A stretch of DNA of 64,000 nucleotides from Pogonophryne albipinna. Its lineage: Eukaryota > Chordata > Actinopteri > Perciformes > Artedidraconidae. This document shows, in pieces, positions 47,040 through 59,193 of this stretch (position 1 is the first letter of the stretch; each line of letters opens with the position of its first letter). The notes below the pieces were generated by a model, which was not told the origin of the DNA, did no database searches, and saw only the letters and a list, made by a program, of their open reading frames with translations. The DNA is taken from assembly GCA_028583405.1 (NCBI GenBank), contig JAPTMU010000117.1, positions 5,001-69,000 on the forward strand, given 5' to 3'. The translations under genes were made by a program, and so were the position numbers.

Positions 47040-47316
47040 GTGTTATTACTCAGCTGCTTTAGTCACACCCACCTGCTCCCCCCCTCCCTTTGTAGTACTT
47101 ATAACCAGCAGACAGCCTTCCAACAAAAAGCAGAAAAAGTCACTCAGAGAGGCTGTTTCTTATCTAGCGGAGTCACAGGAAGTAGGGGACAGAGAGAGTA
47201 CACTGTGGGTCATTTTCCTTTTTTTCAGAGGACAGTCGAATAATACACTCCTCAGTTTACTCCCATCAACAGCCTCCATCACCAGAGTGAACGTCCTACG
47301 AGTTCTCCTGTGAAAG
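47040..47316 (+). promoter_or_regulatory. Possible promoter and 5' untranslated exon of the tetraspanin gene
   Basis: The first tetraspanin coding exon is preceded by an acceptor (TATAG at 50311-50315), so an upstream non-coding exon is expected. The sequence ending GTGAAAG with donor GTAAGAG at 47317 is a good candidate. Inferred from splice-site context only. Confidence 0.35.
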
Positions 47317-48404
47317 GTAAGAGAAACTTAACTCAATTTAAAATGTTCTGGTCAATTCTCTGTGTTGTTTTTCCAATTGCCGTACCAAACGTAGATAGAA
47401 ATCCATCCAACAAAGCTCCTTTGTCTCCTGAGACCTGCCTGCAATTATTCTGCTCAATGGCGTCCTTTGAGATTTGCCTGTCTGTTTTTTTGTTGTTTTT
47501 TATATAGTGAGTCAGAGACGAGAGGTTTTGTTGATCTAAGACTGACAAATACATCTCAAGCACTCGTTTCATATGTCACCTGCAAACAAGAGCCTCCACT
47601 CCTGTGTTACCAGGTGTTGCAAGCTCACACTTCATCCTTTTTTTCCAGAGATGTGCATGTGACTCGAGCTTGTTAATGCATCACCAGTGTCAGAGTGCAA
47701 TGGCTGACCACGAGGAAGTGAAGCTCAAAAGGTGATAGAGGAAGTTTTAGGGAGTCAAGGCAACCATTCGTTACATTTTGAAGGCATCCTAACCTTCGAA
47801 TGTATGATTAACTTGATGACAACCAGCTTACTGTAACTTAAAAACCTGACAAGCCACTTCCTTTTGCATCGCCTGGTTGTTTATTTACGAAAAGGGTTCA
47901 GAATAACTGTAAAGAGTGAAGTACATATCATGTTATAAGTGAAAAGAGGCCTTTAGGGATATCCCAATTCCTAGAAAAGCAGCCTGTTGCTATCAACAAT
48001 AGGGTTCTGCTCTGTCATTGTCATCGGGGATTACAATTTCTCTGTGTTGTCCCTCCAAACAAAGGGCACTGTTTCACACCAACACACACACCGATTTTTG
48101 AAATGTCTCTAGAACAGTAGGGCTTGTAAAAGGGTGTTGTAGAAGGAGATAGGATGTGTGTGTTTATGGGGTCAGATATATGTTGTATCTCTTGCAAACA
48201 CACTTGTAAAACACACCAAAGAGAATTTGTTTTGTGTGTGTCAACAGATAAAGAGCTGTTGTAATGTACCGCAAATGGCCATTTGTTATAGCGCCATAAA
48301 GTCTGATGGGTGCAATGGATCACTAAGTTTTCTATGCAAATACACACTTGTTTATTTAACAAGAAATAGCATTTGTGTGCATTTTACATCCTATAGGCAG
48401 AGGT

Positions 48405-48845
48405 GGAATTAACTTAGTGCATTTACTCAAATACTGTACTTTAGTATAATTCTGAAATACTTTATACTTCTACTCCACTTCAGAAGGGAAATAATGCAAT
48501 TTTACTCCACTTCATTTATTTTACAGCTGTAGCTACTTTTAATACAATGCATCTCTAAAAATTCAACTAGTAGACTTTTTCTCTGAGTCACAAACGAGTC
48601 AAATTACTTAAATATTTTGCAAAACGTCAATCAGAACGGTGTTTGTCTACAACAGTAAATACTTAATGCAACATTATTGTCTATAAATGTCAAATACAAT
48701 TTATATACACACATAAAGGCAGTTTTTCTGCACAATAATTACTTTTTATACTTTAATTATATTTTGCTGATATAAAGTAGAATTTTGAAATGGGGACTTT
48801 TACTTGAAGTGGAGTATTTTAAGACCATAGTATTTATAGTTTTCT
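48405..48845. repeat. Fragment related to the GCAGAGGTGG element family
   Basis: Starts GCAGAGGTGG and runs through AAATACTGTACTTTAGTATA and CTTCTACTCCACTTCAG, resembling (inverted) the terminus next to the 37-bp minisatellite at 24847-24958. Confidence 0.6.
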
Positions 48846-48848
48846 TAA

Positions 48849-49210
48849 AGGTGGGGTAGGTAAGAATGGAGCAACCAGCTCGAGTGCGCTTGCAGCCGGA
48901 AAAAATCTGCCCCTTCCTTCAGACTTCCTCACAGAGCCCCTCCTCCAACACACACGAACGCGCACATGACCAATGAGGGCACGAGATAAGTTTGTGCACA
49001 GATGGAAGGCTGACAGGCAGGTAGGCCATCCAGTTACTTTAGCCGGGCCGGCTCAGATGATTGGTCGTGCTTTTTACAGCGCCACGGCTTCCACAGATTA
49101 AATGTTTTAAGTATTTATTGTCAAAGAATTTAATGTATTCATTGCTATCGGGATGTTAAGCATTCCATGGAAAATAACAAAGTGTTTCTGAAGTGAATTA
49201 CCTACCTTAG
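48849..49210. mobile_element. TTAA-flanked palindromic element, damaged copy
   Basis: Begins AGGTGGGGTAGGTAAG after TTAA (48845-48848) and shares ACACACACGAACGCGCACAT and TTGCTATCGGGATGTTAAG with the full copy at 56761-57141. Its right end is disturbed. Confidence 0.8.
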
Positions 49211-49651
49211 ATGCATAAGTGGGTCTTTTTTGACCCGGTGAGGTGGTTTTCTTAGAGTATCTTTGTAATTACATTTTGTTATCATTTCATATTCCAGCTA
49301 TTCCTCAAAAAACATGTTTTGGATCATCATGCCATTCACATTTTAAATTTACATTTGATACATTTTAAGAAATTGTAGTTTTTGTATTACTACCCCAAGC
49401 TTCCTTAAGTGGGTCAAAAATGACCCGCATGCATTTTCTATGGAATTTCGTTTTTTTTTCAAAATGTAAAAACAATTTATAAAATTATAAATAGGGAAAA
49501 ATTAAATATAAAATATTTCTAGTGTGAACCAAAATATAATACTAAATATTAAGTGATTTTTCTCAACCAAAATGAGAAAAATCATAAAAATTGCATAAAA
49601 ACACATATTATTCTAAGACTTTTGTCCAGTCACTCGGGCATCTAAGGGTTA
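49204..49651. mobile_element. Element with CCTTAGATGC ends and GGGTCA repeats
   Basis: Inverted ends CCTTAGATGC / GCATCTAAGG, with subterminal AAGTGGGTC(T)TTTTTGACC and AAGTGGGTCAAAAATGACCC. It abuts, and may have inserted into, the right end of the preceding element. Confidence 0.6.
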
Positions 49652-50336
49652 AGTAAAGGGTCTGAGCACTTCCTCCAACACCGTCTATTTATATGATTTT
49701 GTAGTTTTATACCAAAATTGTCTAAATTTGGACAATAAAGTAGGAAAAGCTAATCATTTCCATATACAGTATGTTGTAGTTTGCATATCACTGGCTTAAT
49801 GAAAGGTATTTTTGTATTTACTTCCTCAATCGTAACTTCTCTACACCCATTAACTCTAAACTAAACAAAGCCCTCACCCAAGTTCCCTGTGAGGTCATAT
49901 ATGTACTGTAAATGTCCTTAAGAGTGGACGTGAAAGGTTTGAGTGTTTGACAAAGATAAGTTATTTAGCTTACAAAGGGCAACAAGGTGACACGTTGGGA
50001 AAGTGGCAGGTGTTTTCCCACCCCCCTGCTCTCTCCAGGAAACCACACAATATATCTGTTAATTTGTCACCTAATTGGCGGTGCATAATGACTTTTTGAC
50101 ACTCGGGACATCATGTCCGAAACTCATGGAGATGACTAACAGCAGCAAACAAATGAGGTGATGTGATATGTGTTCAAAGTCTGGTTAAAATGGTATTATA
50201 ATGACTGAATAATAAAAAACTTTAAATTGTTGCATACAAATCTTCCAGGAGACATGCTGTTTGACTGTTTTGAGTAAAAATGCATTGATTTTTTAAATTT
50301 CTTTTCTCCTTATAGGTAGAACAATCAGCCGCTAAA

Positions 50337-53300
50337 ATGGGATGCTTTGGATTCCTCAAAGCCATGATGGTGGTTTTCAATGGCATTATCTTCGTAAGTT
50401 TTTTAAATACTTCAAAAATATGATTTCCTTATCCAAAGTAAACACTGGCGCCATTTCATTTCACTTGCAGGTTGTTGGTTGCCGTGCAAAAGATGTAGGA
50501 AAATATGCAAATAGTGAGGAGAATTGTATCTTTGTGATACAAAAATGAATCAATGGGGCATTTCACCAACTGATTTGGTTTGTAGTAACATGATTTGAAA
50601 CGTCCTCTGTTTGATGCACCTGTCCAAATGTTATTCACTTTTTACTGCAAAATACGTCAGTAGAAGAACATTTTAAACAATTCAGTATACAGTAGAGTGG
50701 TGCAGGAAGAAATCCTAAAACAGGAAATTAGTTATTTCCCTTATCTCGAGGGTTGGGCTGCCAACACTCACGCATTGAGCGTGAGAGTCACGCAATTAGC
50801 CCATATCTCCCGCACTCACGCCACACTTGCCTTTCCTCACGCTAAGTTTTCGTCCAAAATAAATGTATATATAAATATCAAAATAAAGTGAAGGATCCGT
50901 TGCAATGCTAACATCTGAGTCTTCCTACAAAAATACATCTTCCTTCACTGCTCTTTTCACTTGCATTACATTCTTGGACTTGAGAGAGACTCGTAAAAAG
51001 AAAAATGGTAGCAGAGACTTGGCCTCGTCGCTTATACGGGTCAAACTCCAGGATGTGCTTTGTTAATGTCAACATCTGAGCAGTTCTTCAAATCTCTCTT
51101 TTACAGAACATTTGAAATAGTTTGAATCCTCATTTAATCCCCATTTCTCTGCTCCTGTCTCTTCCTATCCCTTACAAACTCCCTTAGTTGGCGGGTGCTG
51201 CCATCCTGGGCGTTGGGATCTGGGTGAAGGTGGACAGCGGCTCCATCCTCAGCTTTCTGGGTCAGATAGAAAATGCACCTGTAGAGCTCAGTCAGTTGCT
51301 GAATGTGGGCTACCTGCTGATAGCAATAGGAGCTCTGCTGCTCGTCATCGGCTTCCTGGGCTGCTGTGGAGCCGTCAAAGAGAGCAAGTGCATGCTTCTG
51401 CTGGTAGGTTGATATGCTGTTTAAAGATGTTTAGAGAAATATATTGACATTTTGGGAAAAAACACCTTTTTTGCTGAGCTTGATGAGCTGATTGAAACCT
51501 CTTTCATATATGAGATAGTATAAATAGAGCTAGTGTTAGCATTCAGTGAGCTATAAAGCAGGGTTGCCAACTCTCACGCATCTGGCGTGTGACACACGCT
51601 TTCACTCTCAATCTCACGCTCTCACGCTGCCCAAACTATTCTCACGCCATAACAAGAATACCGAAGACTAGAAACGGTTTTGAAAACATTTGTCAGGTAG
51701 TGATCATCTTCTCAATAGAACATCTTTGATAATGTCTTCTGGCCAATCAGAATCAAGATAACGGCGTGGTGTTGTTGCAGGAAGTCCCGACGGAGAATAC
51801 TTTTGCTGTAGTACATCTCTATACATCGATACAGCATTACGTGTTGATAGAAATCAACACGTAATGAAATAAGACCCCACGGTTTGATGATTGATAGGTG
51901 TGTGGGCTGTCTTTCATTTTGACACACAGAACAATGGGGGCTATCCACCCTTATCCACAATGTAAAGTCATTCACAGCCTCTTCCCTCTTCCCTCTGTGA
52001 GGAGCAGCAGGTTCAGCTTTCAGAACAAAGTAACACAAAACTAAAATGGCATTCATTTTTTTAAATGTGTAGTAATAGATTTATTTCTTTTTCTTCTCAA
52101 GAGAGTACCAGAATGTGTGCAGGGGTTAGGTTTTCAGCATGTCAACTCTTTCACCTGTGGGGAAATTGCAGGATTGGCTCCAGGTCGCCCTTTTTATTTA
52201 CTACAAGACAAATGTGCCTTTTTATTTCAGACAGTTCAATTTGGATTGAGACAGGGAAATAATCTAAACCTCACGCGTGGCGTTTCACTGTCAAGGGGGC
52301 GATGTAGCGTGTATGTAATTACATTGCAAATACTGACTTGAGCCCCACCACTGTATGGGTTAGCCCTACCATAGATTACCCAACAAAAATACTCCGGAGC
52401 CAACAAGTCAATTAATTGCTTATCGCAACAGGCACACAATAAAACAGTGGAAACAAACATGTGTTTGACTTTCATTAGTGAATGAAACTGTGTGCCCTTT
52501 ATAGTCTGTGTCCAATATTGTGTATTTGTATATATTATATATCCTATATGTATGCTAAGGTCCCGCTACTGACACGATAGCAGTCATTTAGTGTGCATAT
52601 GTGTAATTAAACGCATGATATCAAAATCTCACTCCAGCCAGGTACCCAAAGTTGGCAACCCTGAATAAAGACACTTCAGAATTTGTTCAGATTAAACTAA
52701 TTATAGGTTTTGTGTTAGTTAAGGAAATTCAAAGGTGCTGGTAGGCTGAATGTTTTCCTTTTCAGACAGAACAAGGCTAGCTGTTTTCCTCTTTTTCAAG
52801 TCTGTGCTATGCTAAGCTAACTAGCTGCCGTTAGCATGTTCTCACTTCTGATAAGAAAGCGAATAAACATACTTTAAAATTCTTCGTAATAAGCATAATT
52901 CCTTTGTTACCATCGAAATGTGGGAGAAAGGAGAAAACACACTTAAAGTGTAGATTAATGATGAATTTATACAATATTTTCCCACTTATCCCAACAAAAT
53001 ATGTAATATTCTGTTATTTTTCCTAGTTTTTCATCATAGTCTTGGTGGTCTTCATAGCGGAGGTTGCGGGAGCGGTGGTGATCTTGGTATTCAGACCCTT
53101 GGTAAGTTAACGGAGGAACCTTTTCACTCATCAAACAACAAGATTGTTCTGGTCCTTGGATGCAACACTATCTGTATGTCCAACAACCCAGTCTCACGGC
53201 ATTTCGTGTTATAGTCACGTAATTAATCTAATCTATTGATTCGTGTTCACCAACACGATTTTTGCATTTTTTTCGTGTCACACAGAACGATTTTAAAAGC

Positions 53301-56300
53301 AATGTATTTCTATTGGTATGTTTCGTGCCTGCACCACGTCTTTTTGTCGGGTCGGGTCTTGGAAGACCGGAAGCTGTGTGGTTCATAAAAACATTTTCTT
53401 ACTCAATATCTTACCCTAAGCCAAACCCTTTTATTTTAAATTGTATAATATATGAGTTTTTTTGCCCTCCTCGAGGAAAAGAAATGGCTCAGAGCCTCAG
53501 AATACTGAAACCTGTATTTTGTCATCTTCTTTTCCTTCTAATTTGTTATTATTTGGTGCAGGCACGAAACACACTACCAATAGAAATACATTGCTTCTAA
53601 AATCGTTCTGTGTCAGAATACTGAAATCTGTATTTCTTTCAAATCTGTTTTTCCTTCTAATTTGTTATTATTTACATTGCTTTTAAAATCGTTCTGTGTG
53701 ACCCGAAAAAAAATGGCGAAATCGTGTTGGTGAACACGAATCAAAAGATTAATTCCGTGACTATAACACGAAATGCCGTGAGACTGTGTTGCTATGTCTG
53801 TAAGTGAAAGTCCTGAGTTCAATATTGTACTTAAGTAAATGTACAAAAGGATTATCATCAAAATGTACTTCAAGTACAAAAGGTCGGAGTACGTATTCCG
53901 CAAAATAAACAATTTCTGAATAATACAAAGTACTAGCATGAATATTATGAGCTTAAAGCATCAAATGTAAAAGTACTCTCTCTTTTCAGATTAATATATT
54001 ATAAGATAATATTGTTTACATTTGTTTTGATTAACTAATAAATTCAGAACATGTCATATAATTGTAATGTTGTAGTTTGTCAATGTGAAGACACTTGATA
54101 AGCATTAAAGTACCGTATCATGTGTTTTTATATGAAAAGTAACTAACTGTGTATATTACCTGTAGTGGAGTAAAAAGTACTTAATTTGCCTCTGAAATGT
54201 CGTGGAGTAGAAGTATGAAGCACCAAAAGTACAGGTCTGTTAACAATAATACTTAAGTACAGTACTTGAGTAAATGTTACTTTACCCCACTCAATTTTAG
54301 GCTGACGAGTTGTTCACCAAGTTTGGCGAAGCTGCAGTTCAGAGCATCCGTAAAGACTACGGGAAAGATTCTGACGTCACAGGACTGTGGAACTCTACCA
54401 TGAACACGGTATGAGTCATTCTGCTGAACGAACTGTCTCCGATGCTTTATGTAACGTATACTCTCTTTGTGCTCACATCAGTTGCAATGCTGTGGATTCT
54501 ACAACTCCTCAGACTTCGTGAACTCTCCGTATTATGACAAGTATGGCCAGCTATTCCCACCACAGTGTTGTCCAGGCCTTGTTGGTCCGTGTAACCAAAC
54601 GGTAGCAGACAGTGACACGGTATGTGCTCTAGGGCAGTGCTTCTCTAACTTTATTCAGTAGTGTACCCCCTTTGAAACATTTTCTCAGCCAAGTACCCCC
54701 TGACCGATCCCGCCATTTTTGATAGAAAAAGCCTATTTAAATAATTACAATATAGTGATGTTCCATCAGTGTGTGATTGATTAACTCTGTCATGCATGAA
54801 TTACAACAAACTAAGGATATGTTCATCGAACATAACGACATTTTTTAAAACAGATTTTTCCAAGGAGTTTTTCAATTGAAGTAATATCTGTTTAACAAAC
54901 CAATGAACAAAATGATATATTATGCAAAAACTATAAAATACAATACACACATTTGACATGTTTATATGAGAACCCCCTTGATGGTTCTGGGAATATTTTA
55001 TATAAAATGTATTGTACTAAGATTACTATTTTTGTAATCATGCATGGTATTTTTTTAATTAACCTTTTTTTCTTTTTATCACACCTGCAGTACCCCAACG
55101 TACCCCTAGGGGTCCGTGTACCCCCACTTGAGAATCACTGCTTTAGAAGAACAGGGGTGTCCAAACTATACGGCCCGTGGCCCATTTTGAAACGGCCCTC
55201 AGCTAATTCCAAAAGTATAATGAAATATGGGCCACAAATGAAACTTGTGCTTGTGATCAGCTGATTGCTGATATTGTACTTCAAAGATGTATATGTAAAG
55301 GCAAGGCAAGTTTATTTATATAGCCCCTTTCAACACAAGGCAATTCAAAGTGCTTTACAAAAATGAAAGACATTAAAAAACTGTTTATTTTTTCAAGATA
55401 ATAAAGTAAACAGTTATTAGACAGTATTCATGTGTTAATAAGCTCACTTTTCAAATACATTTAGCAAATTAAAGTTGGAAACATTTTCAAACAAATCATA
55501 GTTTTAAAAAAAAAAAGCCCAATAACTTAATTACATAACAAGCTTGAAATCTATCCTTCATATTTCCTCTTTTTATAAGCAATCTGAAGCTTCTGTTTTA
55601 AGGAATGAGCTGCTAACGTAATAAATGAAACCCTATGGAGAGCTGGGGTGTAGGCTGTAAAGCATTTAAGTATCAAACATAATTTACATTTGATTGACTT
55701 TTCTAACTTATAACTGAACCTATGAGGCGATACACCTCTAGTGAGTGGCCCACCCCGTCGTATATTTGTCTGTATGTGGCCCTCAGTGAAAAAAGTTTGG
55801 ACACCCCTGCTTTATAAGAACAACGAAAACATCTATGTGCATGATCCAAAACCGTTTTGTAATTTATAACGTTTTATCCCACCCTTTTTTTTTACCTACA
55901 CTATTCATTTTCCTCAGACGATCACGGGCTGCTTTCCAAAGATCAAGCAGCTGATTGACGAAAACACATCGGTTATTGTCGGAGTCGCCCTGGGAATCGC
56001 AGCTCTGGAGGTATGACCGTTTTTGCTTTAAGTTAGACTGAGATGCACAAGAGAGCCATACATTAGTCATATTCTTGTTAATTATACTTACTTGCATGTC
56101 TAGTATCTATGAGGGCGTATGAGGGCCATTGTAGGTAAAGAATAAAACTTCAAAAGAGGAAAGCCTTGGATTTTCTTTGAGATGAAAGCAGCTCATTTAC
56201 ATAAGAAAACAACTTGAATATTGTCTGTGATTATATCGTAAAGTCATACTTTTGCAAGAAATGTTTCAGAAATTCTTTGTCAATTTTTACAAGGAAACGA

Positions 56301-57353
56301 ATACAGGGACAATTGAGTCTTTTTGTTGTTAATAAATCAAATCGCGAAAGGAAAGCTACACACGTTTGTAGGGAGATGCGACAGAATGGAAACGTGCAGA
56401 TGTGCATCTTTCCATTGTGTTGTAGTTCCTGATGAAACTTAAAATATCACCTAAACCAAATTAGCATTATGTTTTCTTTTGAAACAATAAGAATTCCAGC
56501 CGAGATGCTTATGGCAATTCTGAGAGTGTGTTTCCCCACTGATTGCAAAGTTTAATTTGATTACATCATCCACTGCAGGCATTATATACATCAAGGTGAT
56601 GTACTTTGCAAAGTGAGACAATGAAGTTCTTTGAAAAACAAACAAAACATTTGTTTTCCAATAATTCTTGTTCAGAGTTTTAAATAAAAAACAATTCTTG
56701 AAAATGTAGCCCCTCTCCTGCTCCAATATTATTAATATTTCAAACTTACAATAACCTTAAAGGTGGGGTAGGTAAGTTTGAGAAACCGGCTCGAGATCGC
56801 TAGAATTTGAAAATACACAACCAGAAAAAATCTGCCACTTCCTCACAGAGCCCCTCCTCCAACACACACGAACGCGCACATGACCAATGAGGGCACGAGA
56901 TAAGTTTGTGCCCCGATGGAAGGCTGACAGGCAGGTAGGCCATCCAGTTACTTTAGCCGGGCCGGCTAAAATAATTGGTCGTGCTTTTTACAGTATTACG
57001 GCTTCCACAGATGAAATTTTGTTATGGATTTTTTGTCAAAGCACTTCAGATATTCATTGCTATCGGGATGTTAAGAGCATTCTATGGAATATAACAAAAA
57101 GTGTATCTCGAGCCGGTTTCTCAAACTTACCTACCCCACCTTTAATACGCCGTCTAATGATCAGATATTACAAACACATTTCTAATAGCTTAGCTTATAG
57201 CTTGAAAAACAAGCTATACAACATAATTTATTCCACATTTCCTTTCTTTTAACTTTTATGTGCGTGTTTAACTAATATATGTATTCTCCGCAGATATGTG
57301 CCATGGCTGTTGCTATGATCCTTTACTGCAGAATAAAATCCAGGGGGGACTAA
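50337..57353 (+). CDS. Tetraspanin, TSPAN1-like, complete (7 exons, 248 aa)
   Basis: Four-pass membrane protein that organises partners in tetraspanin-enriched microdomains. Exons, all phase 0: 50337-50393, 51188-51403, 53027-53101, 54301-54408, 54482-54619, 55918-56010, 57294-57353. Hydrophobic helices lie near residues 12-34, 57-77, 92-113 and 222-243. The large extracellular loop has the CCG motif (LQCCGFY), PQCC, GPC and TGC, giving six cysteines, and N-glycosylation sites NST, NSS and NQT. The N-terminus MGCFGFLKAMM and GAAILGVGIWV resemble TSPAN1. By position next to rab3d/epor, the human counterpart would be the fast-evolving TSPAN16; I cannot decide between these, so no symbol is given. 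AATAAA at 57822-57827 is a likely polyadenylation signal. Introns hold at least six mobile elements. Confidence 0.93.
51559..52663. mobile_element. hAT-like element, copy 2 (1105 bp), in tetraspanin intron 2
   Basis: Same ends (CAGGGTTGCCAAC / GTTGGCAACCCTG) as 16274-17149 and the same interior block near the right end. It contains about 230 bp not present in copy 1. A diverged left end of this family is at 50755 (GGCTGCCAACACTCACGC). Confidence 0.85.
53184..53791. mobile_element. Palindromic (foldback) non-autonomous element, copy 2
   Basis: CAACCCAGTCTCACGGCATT at the left and the complement ending CAGTCTC-type at the right. Same interior as the copy at 5481-5949 but with additional segments. 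It lies in tetraspanin intron 3. Confidence 0.85.
53800..54295. repeat. Degraded GTACTTAAGTA-rich repeat
   Basis: Several GTACTTAAGTA(A/C)-type blocks and GTAAATGTTACTTTACCCCA near the right end; probably an old element of the family seen at 24847 and 48405. It ends just before tetraspanin exon 4. Confidence 0.5.
54634..55142. mobile_element. hAT-like non-autonomous element right after a splice donor
   Basis: Left CAGTGCTTCTC and right GAGAATCACTG with GTACCCCC-rich subterminal sequence. The left end is only about 14 bp after the exon 5 donor of the tetraspanin gene, so the donor consensus GTATGT is just preserved. Confidence 0.7.
55152..55809. mobile_element. hAT-like element with nested LINE tail
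   Basis: Ends CAGGGGTGTCCAAACTA and AGTTTGGACACCCCTG. The flanks CTTTAGAAGAA and CTTTATAAGAA are near-identical direct repeats. A reverse L2-type 3' tail (GGCAAGGCAAGTTTATTTAT to about 55375) is nested inside. Confidence 0.8.
56761..57141. mobile_element. TTAA-flanked palindromic element, complete copy (381 bp)
   Basis: Between TTAA at 56757-56760 and TTAA at 57142-57145. The ends AGGTGGGGTAGGTAAGTTTG and the complement CAAACTTACCTACCCCACCT are inverted, and CGGCTCGAG is mirrored at 57105-57115. Damaged copies are at 48849 and 21108. Confidence 0.88.
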
Positions 57354-58280
57354 CTGCAAATGGAAAAGGATCGGTCTAATCACTGGAGCATTACTTCCTT
57401 TATCCCCTCGAGGAATGAATGCTTTTATTTTGCTAAAAATGCCTCGTTATTAAAGATATCAGATATTGTGAAATCAGAACGACTGAATGACATAAATCTA
57501 TTTTTACTACATTTAAATCTATCTAATAGATGCCGCACCTGAATGATCTATTTCCTAAGAACACTCAACTTTGTAAAAAAAATGAAAAGCTTCACATGCT
57601 GCCTACTTTATCAAAACTATTTTAAATATCATCAGTCACTACTGTACCTGTATCACATGGCCAGGTGATGAGGAATCACATGATACTGTGATAATGAAAC
57701 AACGGCTGGCATGTAGGACACAGGAAACACTCTTGTAATGTTGTTGCCATGATGCAGCTTGTAAAATAGCAACAGGAGTTATGCATTATTTCTATGTATG
57801 TTGTGTGGTGATCAATTTTAAAATAAAGTACAAGGTATTTCTACGTCACGGTGAGTTTTGAGGTAGTTCTGTTCTTGTGTAATTACATTTTCTGTCCACA
57901 ACGTGTCAGACTCTGTCTATAATGGACTGCATTGTGCAAACGGTATACTGCTGCAAGGAAGAAAAGTGTACCAGATGTCTGTAGGGTTCATTTATTTTCT
58001 TTTTGCACTTACAATTTTAAAGTGCAAACCTGCAATATATTCCACTACACAACTAGCTTTACACAGTATTTCCTATTTCTGGAGCACAGTTTCAGCAGTA
58101 GACGGCACCATTTTCTACTGAATAAGCTTTTATAAAGGGTTTGTAACTAATGGTTAATGCGTCATTAATAAATTAATTATTGATCCATTATTAAATATCT
58201 AAAATCTGCAGACATAAGTGGGACATCAATTGCATGTTAACTATGAAATTAGTTTTCCGTTTGTAGTTTCCTGCCGCTAA

Positions 58281-58299
58281 GCATGCTGGGAATTGTAGT
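58281..58299 (-). promoter_or_regulatory. ZNF143/STAF-type site upstream of the coiled-coil gene
   Basis: The complement of 58281-58299 reads ACTACAATTCCCAGCATGC, the classic ZNF143 (SBS) promoter motif. It lies 160 bp before the chosen start codon. Two TGACATCA motifs (CRE/ATF-like) are nearby, at about 58309 and 58357. The position is right for a core promoter. Confidence 0.7.
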
Positions 58300-58458
58300 T
58301 GTAGTTTGTGACATCACAGGTGACATTAATGGAATGACGGTTGAGAGTAGGATCGATGACATCATCACATGACAAAAAAAACTTTACAGTTTTCTAGACA
58401 AAACACGTATTACACAGATCTGTATTCCTACGCACAACACAAGTCCACAGACAGCGCC

Positions 58459-59193
58459 ATGGATAGAACAAAGTCAGACCAGAGCATCAAGGAGACATCC
58501 GACAGCCAGGACGATGAGAGTCTCCTGCAGTTTGATGCAGAGACCGTCAAACTGCTGGTGATGAGAGGAGATGAACTCCTTGAGTGTGTGACAGTCTGGG
58601 AGGAAAGATACGGCGCTCTGGAGGAGGAGATGGAAACGAAAGAGGCTCGACACAAGCAGCAGCTGCAGGAGAACCTGGTGACCACAAGCCTGCTGAAGAG
58701 AAGAGAGGAAGAACTCCTTCAGAGCCAGGACACGTCCACCAAGGACCTGGCCGAGAAACAACAGGGCTGGGAGAGTGAGAAACAAGGCATGAAGTATGTA
58801 GTGGACGAGAAAAACTACCAGGCCGCTAGAAACCACACCTTGGAGAGTGAAAAACAAAAGATGGAGATGAAACTGAAACAGGTGATGAAGCACAACACTT
58901 ACCAGACCTGTAAGATCAAAGCCATGGAGAAGGAAGTCCACAAGCTGCTGCTCCAGTTGGAAAAGCAGGGAGAAAAGATCTCTGAAGACCAACAACCGAT
59001 GGAGACCAAACTAAAAGAGGTGTCTCAGGAAAAGGACGACCTGGCTAAGAAGAACCTGAACTGCGTGACTGAGCTCAAACAGGTGGAGGCCAAACTAAAA
59101 CAGGTGGAGGAGGAGAACGATAATCTGGCAAAGAACAAGAAAAGCTGGGAGACGGATGTCAAGCAGCTGAAAGACCAGGGGCCTCATTTATAA
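58459..59193 (+). CDS. Coiled-coil protein of unknown identity, 5' part (ends inside an inserted element)
   Basis: I do not recognise the family; long Glu/Lys-rich heptads recall trichohyalin/golgin-like proteins. The ATG at 58459 has a strong start context (GCCATGG); the in-frame ATG at 58369 would add 30 residues. After an acidic N-terminus (QDDESLLQFDAETVKLL) the protein is continuous alpha-helical coiled coil with repeats of a SWET(D/K)VKQLK-type unit. The frame is genuine to the Gln codon at 59176-59178. Then a 1301-bp mobile element begins, and the frame reads four foreign residues to a stop. The downstream half of the protein resumes at 60480. Whether the gene still makes a joined product is unknown. 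Confidence 0.75.
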   Translation: MDRTKSDQSIKETSDSQDDESLLQFDAETVKLLVMRGDELLECVTVWEERYGALEEEMETKEARHKQQLQENLVTTSLLKRREEELLQSQDTSTKDLAEKQQGWESEKQGMKYVVDEKNYQAARNHTLESEKQKMEMKLKQVMKHNTYQTCKIKAMEKEVHKLLLQLEKQGEKISEDQQPMETKLKEVSQEKDDLAKKNLNCVTELKQVEAKLKQVEEENDNLAKNKKSWETDVKQLKDQGPHL

